Translations under genes and position numbers: made by a program
The notes under the pieces: generated by a model
Told to the model about the DNA's origin: nothing
Database searches by the model: none
The model's input: the letters and a program-made list of their open reading frames with translations, nothing else
In this document: piece after piece, positions 52,054 through 61,188 of the stretch
Numbering within the stretch: position 1 is the stretch's first letter
How the letters are laid out: every line of letters begins with the position of its first letter
Origin: Desulfuromonas soudanensis
Lineage (GTDB): Bacteria; Desulfobacterota; Desulfuromonadia; Desulfuromonadales; WTL
Length of the DNA stretch: 64,000 nt
Assembly (NCBI RefSeq): GCF_001278055.1
Contig: NZ_CP010802.1
Coordinates: 1,302,001 to 1,366,000, forward strand
Direction: 5' to 3'

Positions 52054-52065
52054 GGAGGGGTTGCC

Positions 52066-53427
52066 ATGTTTGACGTTCGGCGGGCCTTGTCTCAGGAAAG
52101 GACTGCGGGCGATCTTCTCCGTAAGCATCAGGACGAGTTGCTGCGCCGGCACCTCGCTTACATCGCCGGGCATTCCCCCTTTTACCGGCGCCTCCTGGCC
52201 GGCGCCGGCATCGATCCGTCGGCCATCGCCGGAGTGTCGGACCTGGGGGAGCTCCCCTTTACGACCAAGGCCGATCTCGAGGAGTACAACGAGGAGCTGC
52301 TCTGCACCTCCCGGAGAGAGATCGTCGATCTGTGCCTGACCTCGGGGACCACCGGCAAACCTGTGGCCATGCTGCAGACCCGCCAGGATCTGGACCGGGT
52401 CGCCTGCAACGAAGAGCTCTCCTTCCGCCGCGCCGGTCTCGAGGCCGATGACCGGGTGCTCATCGCCGCCGCCATCGATCGCTGTTTCATGGCCGGACTC
52501 GCCTACTTTCTCGGTTTGACCCGGATCGGGGCGATGGTGATCCGCGGCGGCTCGAGCAGCGTGCCCCACCTCGGCGAGCTGGTTCGCCGCTACAGGCCGA
52601 CGGCCATCGTCGGGGTTCCCTCCCTCCTGGCCGCCCTCGGCCTTCGCCTCCGGGAGGAAGGGTGCGATCCGGCCCTCCTCGGGGTGGGGAAGCTGATCTG
52701 CATCGGCGAGCCGGTGCGTTCGGCGGACCTCTCCCTGTCGGTGCTCGGGCAAAGGCTGGTGGAACTCTGGGGTGCGCAGATCTACGGCACCTATGCCAGC
52801 ACCGAAATGGCGACGGCCTTTACCGACTGCGCCGAAGGGCGCGGCGGTCATGTCCCTCCCGAGCTGGTCCTTGTTGAAACGGTCGATGAGCTGGGACGTC
52901 CCTCGGCGTCCGGGGAGCCGGGGGAGGTCGTCGCCACGCCGCTGCAGGTGACAGGGATGCCCCTTCTGCGCTATCGTACGGGAGACATCGCCACACTGCA
53001 TACCGACCCCTGCCCCTGCGGCTCCCTCACCCCCCGGCTGGGGCCGGTTCTCGGGCGTAAGGCGCAGATGCTCAAAATCCGGGGAACCACCGTCTATCCG
53101 CCGGCTATTTTTGCCGTCCTTCAGGAATGGGCGGTCATTCAGGGGTATTTCATCGAGGTCTATGACGACTTCGAGCTCTCCGACCGCATCCGCGTGGTGG
53201 TGGGGAGCCGGGAGGCGGGTCTGAGCGCCGAGACGGTCGCCGAACGGATCGGCGCCCGCATCCGGGTGAAACCCGAGGTCGTCCTCACCACGCCCGAAGA
53301 GATCGTCCGCCGCACCCTCCAGGGGGAAAAACGCAAACCCGTCACTTTTTTCGATTACCGCCGATCCGGCCTTTCTGACGACCGAAAACAGGACGGTGCG
53401 AATTATTCAACAGAAAAGGATTCCTGA
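52066..53427 (+). CDS. AMP-forming ligase, PaaK (phenylacetate-CoA ligase)-like
   Basis: 453 residues. N-terminal DELLRRHLAYIAGHSPFYRRLL is the PaaK start; P-loop LTSGTTGKPVAM (about 91-102); GTYASTEMAT (about 244-253); RYRTGDIATL and RGTTVYPPAIFAVL in the C-terminal half. Activates aromatic acids as acyl-AMP and passes them to CoA or ACP. With the ammonia-lyase encoded five bases downstream, it would load coumarate or another aryl acrylate as starter. Substrate is inferred from context. Confidence 0.88.
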   Translation: MFDVRRALSQERTAGDLLRKHQDELLRRHLAYIAGHSPFYRRLLAGAGIDPSAIAGVSDLGELPFTTKADLEEYNEELLCTSRREIVDLCLTSGTTGKPVAMLQTRQDLDRVACNEELSFRRAGLEADDRVLIAAAIDRCFMAGLAYFLGLTRIGAMVIRGGSSSVPHLGELVRRYRPTAIVGVPSLLAALGLRLREEGCDPALLGVGKLICIGEPVRSADLSLSVLGQRLVELWGAQIYGTYASTEMATAFTDCAEGRGGHVPPELVLVETVDELGRPSASGEPGEVVATPLQVTGMPLLRYRTGDIATLHTDPCPCGSLTPRLGPVLGRKAQMLKIRGTTVYPPAIFAVLQEWAVIQGYFIEVYDDFELSDRIRVVVGSREAGLSAETVAERIGARIRVKPEVVLTTPEEIVRRTLQGEKRKPVTFFDYRRSGLSDDRKQDGANYSTEKDS

Positions 53428-53432
53428 TTATC

Positions 53433-55019
53433 ATGGCTGAGCGTCCGACTGTCGTTCTCAACGGAAATGATTTGACCATCGAAGATATCGTCGCCATCGG
53501 GGTCGGCGACAAGGTGGTGGCCCTCGACCCGGCCGCCCTCGATCGCTGCCGGGCCAGCCGGCAGTTTCTCGAAGAGGAGGTGAGGGCCCGGCGCATCATC
53601 TACGGCGTCAACACCTCCTTCGGGCCGATGTGCAACAAGATCATCGAGGACGGGGAGATCGAAACCCTGCAGGTCAACCTGATCCGCAGCCACGCCGCCG
53701 GCCTCGGCGACCCCCTCAAGCCCTACATCGCCCTGGCGGTGCTGGTGGTGCGCCTCAATACCCTGGTGAAGGGATACAGCGGGGTGCGCCTCGAACTCCT
53801 CGAGTTCATGAAGGAGATGATCAATGGCGGGGTGGCTCCTTTCATCCCCGAGTGCGGCAGCGTCGGCGCCTCCGGCGACCTCATTCACCTGGCGCACATG
53901 TCGCTGGCGATCATCGGCGAAGGGAGGGTCTATTACCAGGGGGAGCTGCGGCCGGCATCGGAGGTTCTTTCCTCCCTCGGCATGACTCCCATGCGCCTCT
54001 CCTTCAAGGAGGGGATCGCCCTGATGAACGGCACCAGCGCCATGACGGCCCTGGCCGCCTTCGCCCTCTTTGGCGCCAAAAAGCTCCTGCGCGCCAGCTG
54101 CGTCACCGGCGCCTTTGCTCTGGAGATCTTCGGCGGCATCGACGACGCCTTCGACGAGGACCTCCATCGGGTCAAGCCCCATCCCGGGCAGGTCTCCATC
54201 GCCGAAACGATCCGCAGCCTCTACACCGGTTCGAAAAACATCACCCTGCGGGCGGACATGCACGAACGCATCCGCCTGGAGCACAAGGACGGTCCGGTCT
54301 TCGAGACGAGCATCAACGTGCAGGACGTCTATTCGGTGCGCTGCACCCCCCAGGTCCTGGCGCCGGTGGCCGAGACGATCGAAGCGGCGACGCGCACCGT
54401 GGAAATCGAGGCCAACTCCTCCAACGACAACCCCATCATCATTCCGGAAAAGAAAAAGATCATTCACGGCGGCAACTTTCACGGGCAGAGCATCAGCTTC
54501 GCCATGGACGCCCTGTGCATCGCCATGTCCACCCTGTGCAACCTCTCGGAGCGGCGCACCAACAAGTTTCTCGACAAGCACCTCAACGAGGGATTGCCCG
54601 AGTTCCTCATCCCCGGAACCCTCGGCCTGACCATGGGTTTCATGGGGTCCCAGTATCTGGCCACCTCCACCACCGCCGAAAATCGCCAGCTCGCCGGGCC
54701 GATGAGCGTCCACACCATCTCCTGCAACGCCTCCAACCAGGACGTGGTGAGCATGGGGACGGTGGCCGCCCGCAAGGCCTTCCGCTCGGTGAGCAACGCC
54801 AAGCACGTCCTGACGCTGGAAGTATTGGCCGATCTCCAGGCCCTCTCCTTCCGCAACGCCCCTGGATTGGGGACGGGGATCGGGCGCATCTACGACATCC
54901 TGCTCCGGGAGTTTGCCGTCTACGACAACGGCCGCATCTTTCACGAGGATCTGGTGAAATTCCGCCGACTCCTCTTTTCCACCGCGATCCTCGACGATCT
55001 CGACGTTTACTGTCGCTAG
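53433..55019 (+). CDS. Aromatic amino acid ammonia-lyase (HAL/TAL family)
   Basis: 528 residues. Self-made MIO electrophile from Ala146-Ser147-Gly148 (SVGASGDLIHLAH); catalytic Tyr58 in IIYGVNTSFGP; NSSNDNP and TSTTAENRQ in the C-terminal half; FHGQSISFAMD. The substrate loop reads VNLIRSHAAG (Ser86-His87). Ser-His is the histidine-lyase pattern, but from memory the flavobacterial tyrosine ammonia-lyase of flexirubin-type clusters carries a similar NLIRSH sequence. With the ligase and ketosynthases, tyrosine deamination to coumarate is favoured; histidine to urocanate is not excluded. Confidence 0.9.
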   Translation: MAERPTVVLNGNDLTIEDIVAIGVGDKVVALDPAALDRCRASRQFLEEEVRARRIIYGVNTSFGPMCNKIIEDGEIETLQVNLIRSHAAGLGDPLKPYIALAVLVVRLNTLVKGYSGVRLELLEFMKEMINGGVAPFIPECGSVGASGDLIHLAHMSLAIIGEGRVYYQGELRPASEVLSSLGMTPMRLSFKEGIALMNGTSAMTALAAFALFGAKKLLRASCVTGAFALEIFGGIDDAFDEDLHRVKPHPGQVSIAETIRSLYTGSKNITLRADMHERIRLEHKDGPVFETSINVQDVYSVRCTPQVLAPVAETIEAATRTVEIEANSSNDNPIIIPEKKKIIHGGNFHGQSISFAMDALCIAMSTLCNLSERRTNKFLDKHLNEGLPEFLIPGTLGLTMGFMGSQYLATSTTAENRQLAGPMSVHTISCNASNQDVVSMGTVAARKAFRSVSNAKHVLTLEVLADLQALSFRNAPGLGTGIGRIYDILLREFAVYDNGRIFHEDLVKFRRLLFSTAILDDLDVYCR

Positions 55020-55092
55020 GCGTCTTTCCTTCCGCCCCTATCGTCCGACAGGCTCCTGGACGATGGGCCGTCCTCCAACCCCTGGAGTCACC

Positions 55093-55551
55093 ATGGCTGC
55101 TGAATTTGCCCTGCCGATGCCGGCCGAGGCGCTGATTCCCCATCGCCTCCCCATGCGCCTTATCGACCGTCTCCTGAGCTTTGCCGACGGAGAGGGGACC
55201 GTCGAGGCGGCGGTGGGAGGAGACCATCTCTTTCTCGATGATTCGGGTTTTCTCGAGGATGTCGCCCTGGTGGAGATTCTCGCCCAGGCCTACGCGGCGG
55301 TAAAGGGATTTGCCGATCTGCAGCAGGGGGGCGCGGTGGGCCAGGGGTTTCTCGTCGGCATCCGCCGTGCGCAGCTTTTCGGGAAGGCCAGGGTCGGCGA
55401 TCGTCTGGAGGTCGCGATCCGGACCCTGGCAGCCATCGAAGGCTTTGCCATCGCCGAGGGGGAGGTCCGAAGGGGAGGGGAGGTCCTGGCCGCGGCCAAC
55501 CTCAAGCTCTGGGTGCCGCCGGCCGGACCGATGGGAGAGGAAAAGAAATGA
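55093..55551 (+). CDS. Hotdog-fold dehydratase, ApeP-like
   Basis: 152 residues from ATG 55093 (74 bases after the lyase). N-terminal LIPHRLPMRLIDRLLSF carries the conserved His and Asp of the ApeP/FabZ-like 3-hydroxyacyl-ACP dehydratase group; VGQGFLVGIRRAQLFGKARVGDRLEV is the hotdog helix-strand core. It should dehydrate 3-hydroxyacyl-ACP to build conjugated double bonds, acting with the second hotdog enzyme further downstream. The next gene, LolA-like, overlaps by four bases. Confidence 0.82.
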   Translation: MAAEFALPMPAEALIPHRLPMRLIDRLLSFADGEGTVEAAVGGDHLFLDDSGFLEDVALVEILAQAYAAVKGFADLQQGGAVGQGFLVGIRRAQLFGKARVGDRLEVAIRTLAAIEGFAIAEGEVRRGGEVLAAANLKLWVPPAGPMGEEKK

Positions 55552-56171
55552 AACGACTGACGGTTGCAAGCCTCATCCTTCTTTTCGCCCTCGGGACGCC
55601 GGCCGGGGCAGAAAAGCCCCCTGATCCCCTCGACCCGGTGCTGGTGCGGATCGAGGGTCTGGCCTCCGGCGTCCGGACCCTGGAGAGCGATTTCGTTCAG
55701 GAAAAACACCTGGCTGTTTTTCAGGAGGTGCTCCTCTCCCGGGGGCGTTTTTACTACGCCCGGGAGGACCGGCTGCGCTGGGAGCTTCTGACTCCGGTGC
55801 AGAGCGGCTTCGTCCTCAACGGGGAAAGCGGCCGCCGCTGGCACAGCCGCACCGGCGAGTCCGAAACCTTCGATCTCAACAGCGACCCGGTGATGAAGAT
55901 CGTCGCCGGACAGCTCCTCGCCTGGACCCGGGCCGATTTCCCGGCGCTGCGCCGGGAGTACCGCATCGTCCTCCTCGACGAGGCGCCCGTCAGGCTGCGT
56001 CTCGAGCCGACCACGGGTGCCGCCGGGTTTATCGACTACCTGCAGATCGTCTTTTCCACCGACGGCCGGCACGTCCAGGGGGTGGAGATTCACGAGAAGG
56101 ACGGGGATTTCACCCGCATCCGCTTCGAGAATACGCGGGTCAACACGACCCTGGCCAAGGATCTCTTCTAG
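55548..56171 (+). CDS. LolA-like periplasmic lipid/lipoprotein carrier
   Basis: 207 residues. Signal peptide KRLTVASLILLFALGTPAGA; then LESDFVQEKHLAVFQEVLLSRGRFYYAREDRLRWELLTP, typical of the LolA-fold outer-membrane lipoprotein carrier superfamily, a half-barrel that binds lipid in the periplasm. In aryl-polyene clusters a LolA-like protein and an MMPL exporter move the product to the outer membrane. Followed at once by the MMPL gene. Confidence 0.85.
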   Translation: MKRLTVASLILLFALGTPAGAEKPPDPLDPVLVRIEGLASGVRTLESDFVQEKHLAVFQEVLLSRGRFYYAREDRLRWELLTPVQSGFVLNGESGRRWHSRTGESETFDLNSDPVMKIVAGQLLAWTRADFPALRREYRIVLLDEAPVRLRLEPTTGAAGFIDYLQIVFSTDGRHVQGVEIHEKDGDFTRIRFENTRVNTTLAKDLF

Positions 56172-58544
56172 GTGATGATGGACGTCAAGGGGATTTTCGC
56201 ATCAATTTACCGGTTTTTCTCCGGCCGCCGCCGCATCCTCTTTGCGGCGACGCTCCTGTTGCTTTTGGCCAGTGTCCTGGCCTTTCAGGGGGTGCACATG
56301 GAGGAGGACATCGCCGCGATGCTCCCCGACGACGGCTCTTCGACCGCCATCGACTTTCAACTCCTGCAGCGCGCCCCCCTGCTGCGCAAGATCGTCATCG
56401 ACCTCGAAGCCCTTGACGAATCGGGGAGGGGGGTGCTGACGGAGTCGGCGGACCGTCTCGCCGCCGCCCTTTCTCCCCCCCTCTTCTCCCGGGTGGTGAC
56501 CGGCCCCGGTCCCCTCGGCGGGCAGAATCTCCTGCCGTGGCTCAGCGAAGCGCTGCCGAGCCTCCTCACCGAAAAGGAACTGGAGACGCTCACCTCCGCT
56601 CTCGATGAAAGCGGCGTCGACGAGCGCCTTGCCGAGAGTTACCGGCAGCTCCTCTCGCCGGAGGGGTGGGCGCTCAAGGGGATGATCCGAAGCGATCCCT
56701 TCGCCTTCTACCGCCTCGGCCTGAACAAGCTGCGCCACGGGAATCTCATCCCCAGGGTGCGCCTGGACAACGGTCATTTTCTCAGCGCCGACGGCCTGCA
56801 TTCCCTCCTCATCGTCGAGACGCCGGTGTCGATCACCGATTCGGAGGGCGCCGGGGCGCTCCTCGCCGAGTTCGAGACCGCCGCCAGGAGCCTGCCGCCG
56901 TCCATCAGCGCCACCCTCGTCAGCGGTCATCGCTACACCCTGGCCAACGCCGGGGCGATCAAGAAGGACCTCGTCGTCATCCTCAGCGCCTCCACCCTGG
57001 CGCTCATCGCCCTCTTTTTCATCTACCTCCGGCACTGGCGGGCAGTCTTCGTCTTTGCCGTCCCCTTTTCGGTTCTCTGTCTGGCGGCGGTGGCGGTCTC
57101 CCTCGTCTACCCCTCGGTTTCGGCGGTGACCATCGGCTTCGGAGCGGTCCTCCTCGGCATCTCCGTCGACTATGCCCTGCATGTCTATTTTTCCCTGCGT
57201 CACGGCGGCGGCGCGCCTGACCAGGTTGTCGGCGAGGTGGCGCGACCGGTGGTCTTCGGCGGTTTGACGACGGTGGCCGCCTTTGCCGTCCTCCTCTTCT
57301 CCGATCTCCCCGGCCAGCGGCAACTGGCGGTCTTTGCCATCGTCGGCCTGACGGTCTCCCTCCTCCTTTCCCTGGTCGTCCTGCCGCATCTGGTTCCCTC
57401 GGCCGTCGCCGGGGAGGAGAGGCTCGCCGAGCCCGCTTCGCCCGGGGGGAAAAGGGGGCGTCTGATTCTTTTTTGCTGGGGCGCACTCCTGCTGCTCTCC
57501 CTGTGGCAGGGGAGCGGACTTCGCTTCAACGGCGATCTGCGCACCCTGAGCTTGGTTCCGCCCGAGCTTGCCGCCGCCGAGGCGCAGCTCAAGGAGACCT
57601 GGGGGGATTTTCGCGGCAAGGCCCTCATCTTTGCCGAAGGGGAAGATCTGCAGTCAGCCCTGGCGGCCAACGACCGCCTCTTCGTCCGTCTCTCCTCGGC
57701 CTTGCCCCCCGGAGAGATCGTCAGTCTGGCTCCTCTCCTCCCTTCCGAGGCGACGCAGGACGAGAACCGGTCGCGGTGGATGGCCTTCTGGCAAGGGGAG
57801 GGGGGGAAGAATGTGATTGCCCGGCTGCAGGAGAAGGCCGCGGTCCTCGGCTTTGCCCCGGATGCCTTTGCCCCCTTTCTGCAGCGGCTCAGGGAGAGCC
57901 CGCCCCCGGTGACCCTCGAGGCTCTCGGTGCCGCCGGCCTCGGCGAGCTGGCCGGTGCCCTGGTGCTGCGGGACGAGCAGATGGTGCGCATCCTCAGCCT
58001 GGTCCCCGACACCGCCGAGGTGGCTTCCCTCCTCGGCGAGGCCGGCGAAAGCGACTGGCGGCTCGTCAGCCAGACCCGCTTTCGAGAAGAGGTCGGAAAG
58101 GCCATCGGCCGCGATTTTTTCCGCTTCATACTCCTGGCCTCCCTGGCGGTGACCCTGCTTCTCGTCTGGCTCTTTCGCCATCCGGGGAAGGTCCTTCTGG
58201 CCCTTGTCCCCGTCGGCACCGGACTGGCTGCGATGTTCGGCGCCATGGCGGCCCTGGGCCTCGATTTTACCCTCTTCAATGTCGTCGCCACGGTCCTCGT
58301 CATCGGCCTCTCCGTCGACTACGGCATCTTCATGGTCTGCAAGCTCACCCAGGGGATGGACCGCTCCGTGGACCGGGCGGTCCTCGTCTCGGGGCTGACG
58401 ACCCTGGCCGGCTTCGGAGCCCTGGTGCTGGCCCGCCATCCGGCCCTGCATTCCATCGGCGTCACCGTCCTCCTCGGGATCGGTGCCGCCATCCCGGCGG
58501 CCCTGCTGGTGATCCCGGCGCTCTACCGCAGGGAGTGGCGATGA
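56172..58544 (+). CDS. MMPL/RND-superfamily lipid exporter
   Basis: 790 residues from GTG 56172 (ATG at 56175 or 56178 also possible). N-terminal TM (IFAATLLLLLASVLAFQGV-like), a large periplasmic loop, TM block about 255-410 with GAVLLGISVDYALHVYFSLRHGGG, a second loop and a second TM block about 640-780 with VLVIGLSVDYGIFMVCKLTQGMD. The two SVDY(A/G) motifs are the proton-relay Asp-Tyr of MMPL proteins. It probably exports the lipid-linked product across the inner membrane. The lipoprotein gene downstream overlaps by four bases. Confidence 0.9.
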   Translation: MMMDVKGIFASIYRFFSGRRRILFAATLLLLLASVLAFQGVHMEEDIAAMLPDDGSSTAIDFQLLQRAPLLRKIVIDLEALDESGRGVLTESADRLAAALSPPLFSRVVTGPGPLGGQNLLPWLSEALPSLLTEKELETLTSALDESGVDERLAESYRQLLSPEGWALKGMIRSDPFAFYRLGLNKLRHGNLIPRVRLDNGHFLSADGLHSLLIVETPVSITDSEGAGALLAEFETAARSLPPSISATLVSGHRYTLANAGAIKKDLVVILSASTLALIALFFIYLRHWRAVFVFAVPFSVLCLAAVAVSLVYPSVSAVTIGFGAVLLGISVDYALHVYFSLRHGGGAPDQVVGEVARPVVFGGLTTVAAFAVLLFSDLPGQRQLAVFAIVGLTVSLLLSLVVLPHLVPSAVAGEERLAEPASPGGKRGRLILFCWGALLLLSLWQGSGLRFNGDLRTLSLVPPELAAAEAQLKETWGDFRGKALIFAEGEDLQSALAANDRLFVRLSSALPPGEIVSLAPLLPSEATQDENRSRWMAFWQGEGGKNVIARLQEKAAVLGFAPDAFAPFLQRLRESPPPVTLEALGAAGLGELAGALVLRDEQMVRILSLVPDTAEVASLLGEAGESDWRLVSQTRFREEVGKAIGRDFFRFILLASLAVTLLLVWLFRHPGKVLLALVPVGTGLAAMFGAMAALGLDFTLFNVVATVLVIGLSVDYGIFMVCKLTQGMDRSVDRAVLVSGLTTLAGFGALVLARHPALHSIGVTVLLGIGAAIPAALLVIPALYRREWR

Positions 58545-59227
58545 AGAGACTCCTCGGCACCCTCCTTCTGGCGGCCTTTCTGCTGGTTACCGGCTGCGCG
58601 CGCCTCCCCTTTGCGGTGACGGAACCGGTTCCGATCCCCGCGGACATCAGTGCTGCCGAGCTCGCCGCCCGGACCTGGACCGCCGTCCCCCAGACGCTGC
58701 GGATGCGTCAATCGGGCCTCTTCGAGTTCCGCGGGCGCAAGGTGCCGCTGGTCGGTTTCATGGTTCTCGACAATGCCGCCGCCACGGCGCGCCTGGTGGG
58801 GATGAACGATCTGGGGGTGAAATTTTTCGACCTGGAGGTGGGGGAAAAGGGGGTCAGGGAACACTTCCTCCTCCCCGAACTGGCCAAATATCCCGGATTT
58901 GCCGGGGCGGTGGCGGCTTCGGTGCGGCGCATTTTCCTGACGCCGCGCCCTGATCCAAAGGATGCCCTGGAAATCGATCCCCAAGAGGCCCGCCTGGTGC
59001 GCCGGGAGGCCGGGCGAAACCTCACCTTCGTCTTCGGCGGCCGCGGCCCCGAATGGCTGGAGACACGTGCGGCGGGGGAAAAGGAGGGGTGGCGGTTGCG
59101 TTTTTTCGAGTACCGATGCGACAATGGCCTGACCTACCCCGCCGGGATCGTTCTCGATGACGAGAAGGCCGGCTACCGGCTGACCCTTTGGCTCGAAAGC
59201 GTGAAAGGAAGCGAAGATGGGAATTAA
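58541..59227 (+). CDS. DUF3261-like outer-membrane lipoprotein of the cluster
   Basis: 228 residues from ATG 58541. Signal peptide with lipobox LVTGC (Cys about residue 19), then a mostly beta domain (LRMRQSGLFEFRGRKVPLVGFMVL, NDLGVKFFDLEVGEKG) that matches the DUF3261 family placed beside MMPL and LolA genes in aryl-polyene clusters. It could receive the product at the outer membrane. Overlaps the MMPL gene by four bases and the next hotdog gene by 11. Confidence 0.78.
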   Translation: MKRLLGTLLLAAFLLVTGCARLPFAVTEPVPIPADISAAELAARTWTAVPQTLRMRQSGLFEFRGRKVPLVGFMVLDNAAATARLVGMNDLGVKFFDLEVGEKGVREHFLLPELAKYPGFAGAVAASVRRIFLTPRPDPKDALEIDPQEARLVRREAGRNLTFVFGGRGPEWLETRAAGEKEGWRLRFFEYRCDNGLTYPAGIVLDDEKAGYRLTLWLESVKGSEDGN

Positions 59228-59600
59228 AAGGGCCATTGATGCCGCTGCACTCGCAGCACCGCGGCGCCAGGAAGGGGGAGAGCTGCTCGGCCGCTACTCC
59301 TTTCCCGCGGATTTCCCCGGTTTTGCCGGTCACTTCCCCGGCGCTCCCATCGTCCCGGCGGTGGTGCAGATACGGACGGTCCAGGCTCTCTTCGAAATGG
59401 ACGGAGGGCGCTCCACTACCCTCCTCGGGGTGGAAAACGCCAAATTTCTCCTTCAGCTGCAGCCGGAGGAGGAGATCGAAGTCTCCTGTCGGGAGCGCTC
59501 GGGGGGATTGGAGCCGGTGGTGGAGGGGAAGCTGAAGGTGCAGGGAGCCCTGGCCGCCTCTTTCGTTCTCCGCCTGGCCGCCGCGGGAGAGACGCCGTGA
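59217..59600 (+). CDS. Hotdog-fold dehydratase, FabZ/ApeI-like
   Basis: 127 residues. Contains YSFPADFPGFAGHFPGAPIVPAVVQ, the FabA/FabZ signature with catalytic His39; GVENAKFLLQLQPEEEIEV is the second strand pair. It should dehydrate 3-hydroxyacyl-ACP in the same pathway as the ApeP-like enzyme. The canonical Glu/Asp of FabZ on the following helix is not obvious (VVQIRTVQAL), so its division of labour is uncertain. Stop overlaps the thioesterase start (GTGA). Confidence 0.85.
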   Translation: MGIKRAIDAAALAAPRRQEGGELLGRYSFPADFPGFAGHFPGAPIVPAVVQIRTVQALFEMDGGRSTTLLGVENAKFLLQLQPEEEIEVSCRERSGGLEPVVEGKLKVQGALAASFVLRLAAAGETP

Positions 59601-60058
59601 ACAAACCCTATTTTTCCGGCCAGCCCGGCGACCCCGCGCCGCTTGCCACGCGGGTGCCCCGGGTGGTGCGCTTTGAGGAGGTCGATCCCCTCGGGATCGT
59701 CTGGCACGGCCGCTACCCGAGCTATCTCGAGGACGGCCGGGTCGCCCTCGGGGAGCGTTACGGCATCGGCTACATGGATTTTTACCGCCAGGGTGTCCTG
59801 GCGCCGATCAAGAAGATGCACCTCGACTATCACCGTCCCCTCCGTTTCGGCGAGCCCTTTTCCATCGAGGGGATTCTTCACTGGTCCGAGGCCGCCCGGC
59901 TCAACTTCGAATTCATCCTCCGCAACGAGGCGGGCGAGGTGACGACCACCGGGTACACGGTGCAGATGCTGATGGATCTGGAGCACAACCTCCTCCTCCT
60001 TCTCCCCCCCTTCTACCGGGAATTCTGCGCCTCCTGGCGCCGGGGAGACCTGCCATGA
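59597..60058 (+). CDS. Acyl-CoA/ACP thioesterase, 4-hydroxybenzoyl-CoA thioesterase-like
   Basis: 153 residues from GTG 59597. The hotdog core has VVRFEEVDPLGIVWHGRYPSYLEDGRVAL with catalytic Asp30, the YbgC/FcbC signature (D..G.V.HxxY). It would release a chain or proofread mis-loaded ACP. Overlaps both neighbours by four bases, which indicates tight coupling with the dehydratase and KS 3 genes. Confidence 0.88.
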   Translation: MNKPYFSGQPGDPAPLATRVPRVVRFEEVDPLGIVWHGRYPSYLEDGRVALGERYGIGYMDFYRQGVLAPIKKMHLDYHRPLRFGEPFSIEGILHWSEAARLNFEFILRNEAGEVTTTGYTVQMLMDLEHNLLLLLPPFYREFCASWRRGDLP

Positions 60059-61188
60059 TTCCGGTTCTGGTGACTTCCGCCGCCGCCGTCACCGGCCTGG
60101 GGGACAGCCTGGACGAGACCTGGCGGCGCCTTTTGAAGGGGGAGTCGGCCATCGCTTCTGTGACCCGCTTCGATACCAGCGCCTACCAGAGCCGGCTTGC
60201 CTCCTGCGTTCCGGGACTTTCCCGGGGCGGCCAGGAGACGCTCCTGGCGCCCCTTCTCGAGCGTCTCTTTGAAGGGTTCCCCGACCTGCCGCCGGAGAGC
60301 CGCCTCCTTCTGGCCACCACCAAGGGGGGGATCGACGTGCTGGAGCGGCAGCGCCGGGGAGAGGAGGTCTTGCTTGCGCCCCTCCTCCCGGAGACGACCC
60401 TGGCTGCCGTAGCCGGCCGGTTCGGCCTCAGGGACGGCGGGGTGAACATCAACGCCGCCTGCGCCTCGTCGACCATCGCCCTGGCCCGGGGCGCCGCCCT
60501 CATCGCCTCGGGCTTGGCCGAATCGGTTCTGGTCTGCTGTCTCGATCTGGTGAGCGAATTCGTCTTCTCCGGCTTTTCGGCGCTGCGGGCCCTCTCCCCG
60601 GAGACGAGCCGCCCCTTCGATCGGGAGCGGACCGGGCTGACCCTCGGCGAGGGGGCTGCGGCCCTGGTGCTGATGAGCCCCGGGGCGGCGCGGCGCTGCG
60701 GGCGTCTCCCCCTCGGGCGGGTTCTCGGCTGGGGGGTGGCCAACGACGCCACCCACATCACCGCCCCGGCCCGGGACGGCTGCGGTCTGGTTCTCGCCGT
60801 CCGGCAGGCCCTGGCCAAAGCGGAACTCTCCCCTGGAGCCGTCTCCGCCATCAGCGCCCACGGCACCGGCACCGTCTACAACGATCTCATGGAGCTGACG
60901 GCCTTTGCCACCGTCTTCGGCGACCGCAGGCAGCCGATCCACTCGGTCAAAGGCGCCATCGGCCACACCCTCGGCGCAGCCGGAGGGATCGAGGTCGCCC
61001 TCGGGCTCAAGGCCCTTTCCGCCGGCACCGTTCCGCCGACGGCCGGTTTCCGGACCCCCGAGGCGGGAGCGGAGGAGATCGTGAGTCGTCAAGCCGTCTC
61101 CTTTGCCGGAGACGTGCTGCTGACCACCAACTCGGGGTTCGGCGGGGTCAACGCCGCCCTTCTGCTCGGGAGAGGAGGCGAGGAATGA
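60055..61188 (+). CDS. Beta-ketoacyl-ACP synthase (KS 3)
   Basis: 377 residues. Catalytic Cys136 (NAACASSTIA), His269 (SAHGTGTVYND), Lys299 and His304 (VKGAIGHTLGAAGG), and the C-terminal NSGFGGVNAALLL. Shorter than KS 1 and KS 2 and closest in style to KS partners that pair with a chain-length factor. It overlaps the truncated KS gene at 61185, as expected for a KS-CLF heterodimer such as ApeO/ApeC or type II PKS. Confidence 0.92.
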   Translation: MIPVLVTSAAAVTGLGDSLDETWRRLLKGESAIASVTRFDTSAYQSRLASCVPGLSRGGQETLLAPLLERLFEGFPDLPPESRLLLATTKGGIDVLERQRRGEEVLLAPLLPETTLAAVAGRFGLRDGGVNINAACASSTIALARGAALIASGLAESVLVCCLDLVSEFVFSGFSALRALSPETSRPFDRERTGLTLGEGAAALVLMSPGAARRCGRLPLGRVLGWGVANDATHITAPARDGCGLVLAVRQALAKAELSPGAVSAISAHGTGTVYNDLMELTAFATVFGDRRQPIHSVKGAIGHTLGAAGGIEVALGLKALSAGTVPPTAGFRTPEAGAEEIVSRQAVSFAGDVLLTTNSGFGGVNAALLLGRGGEE

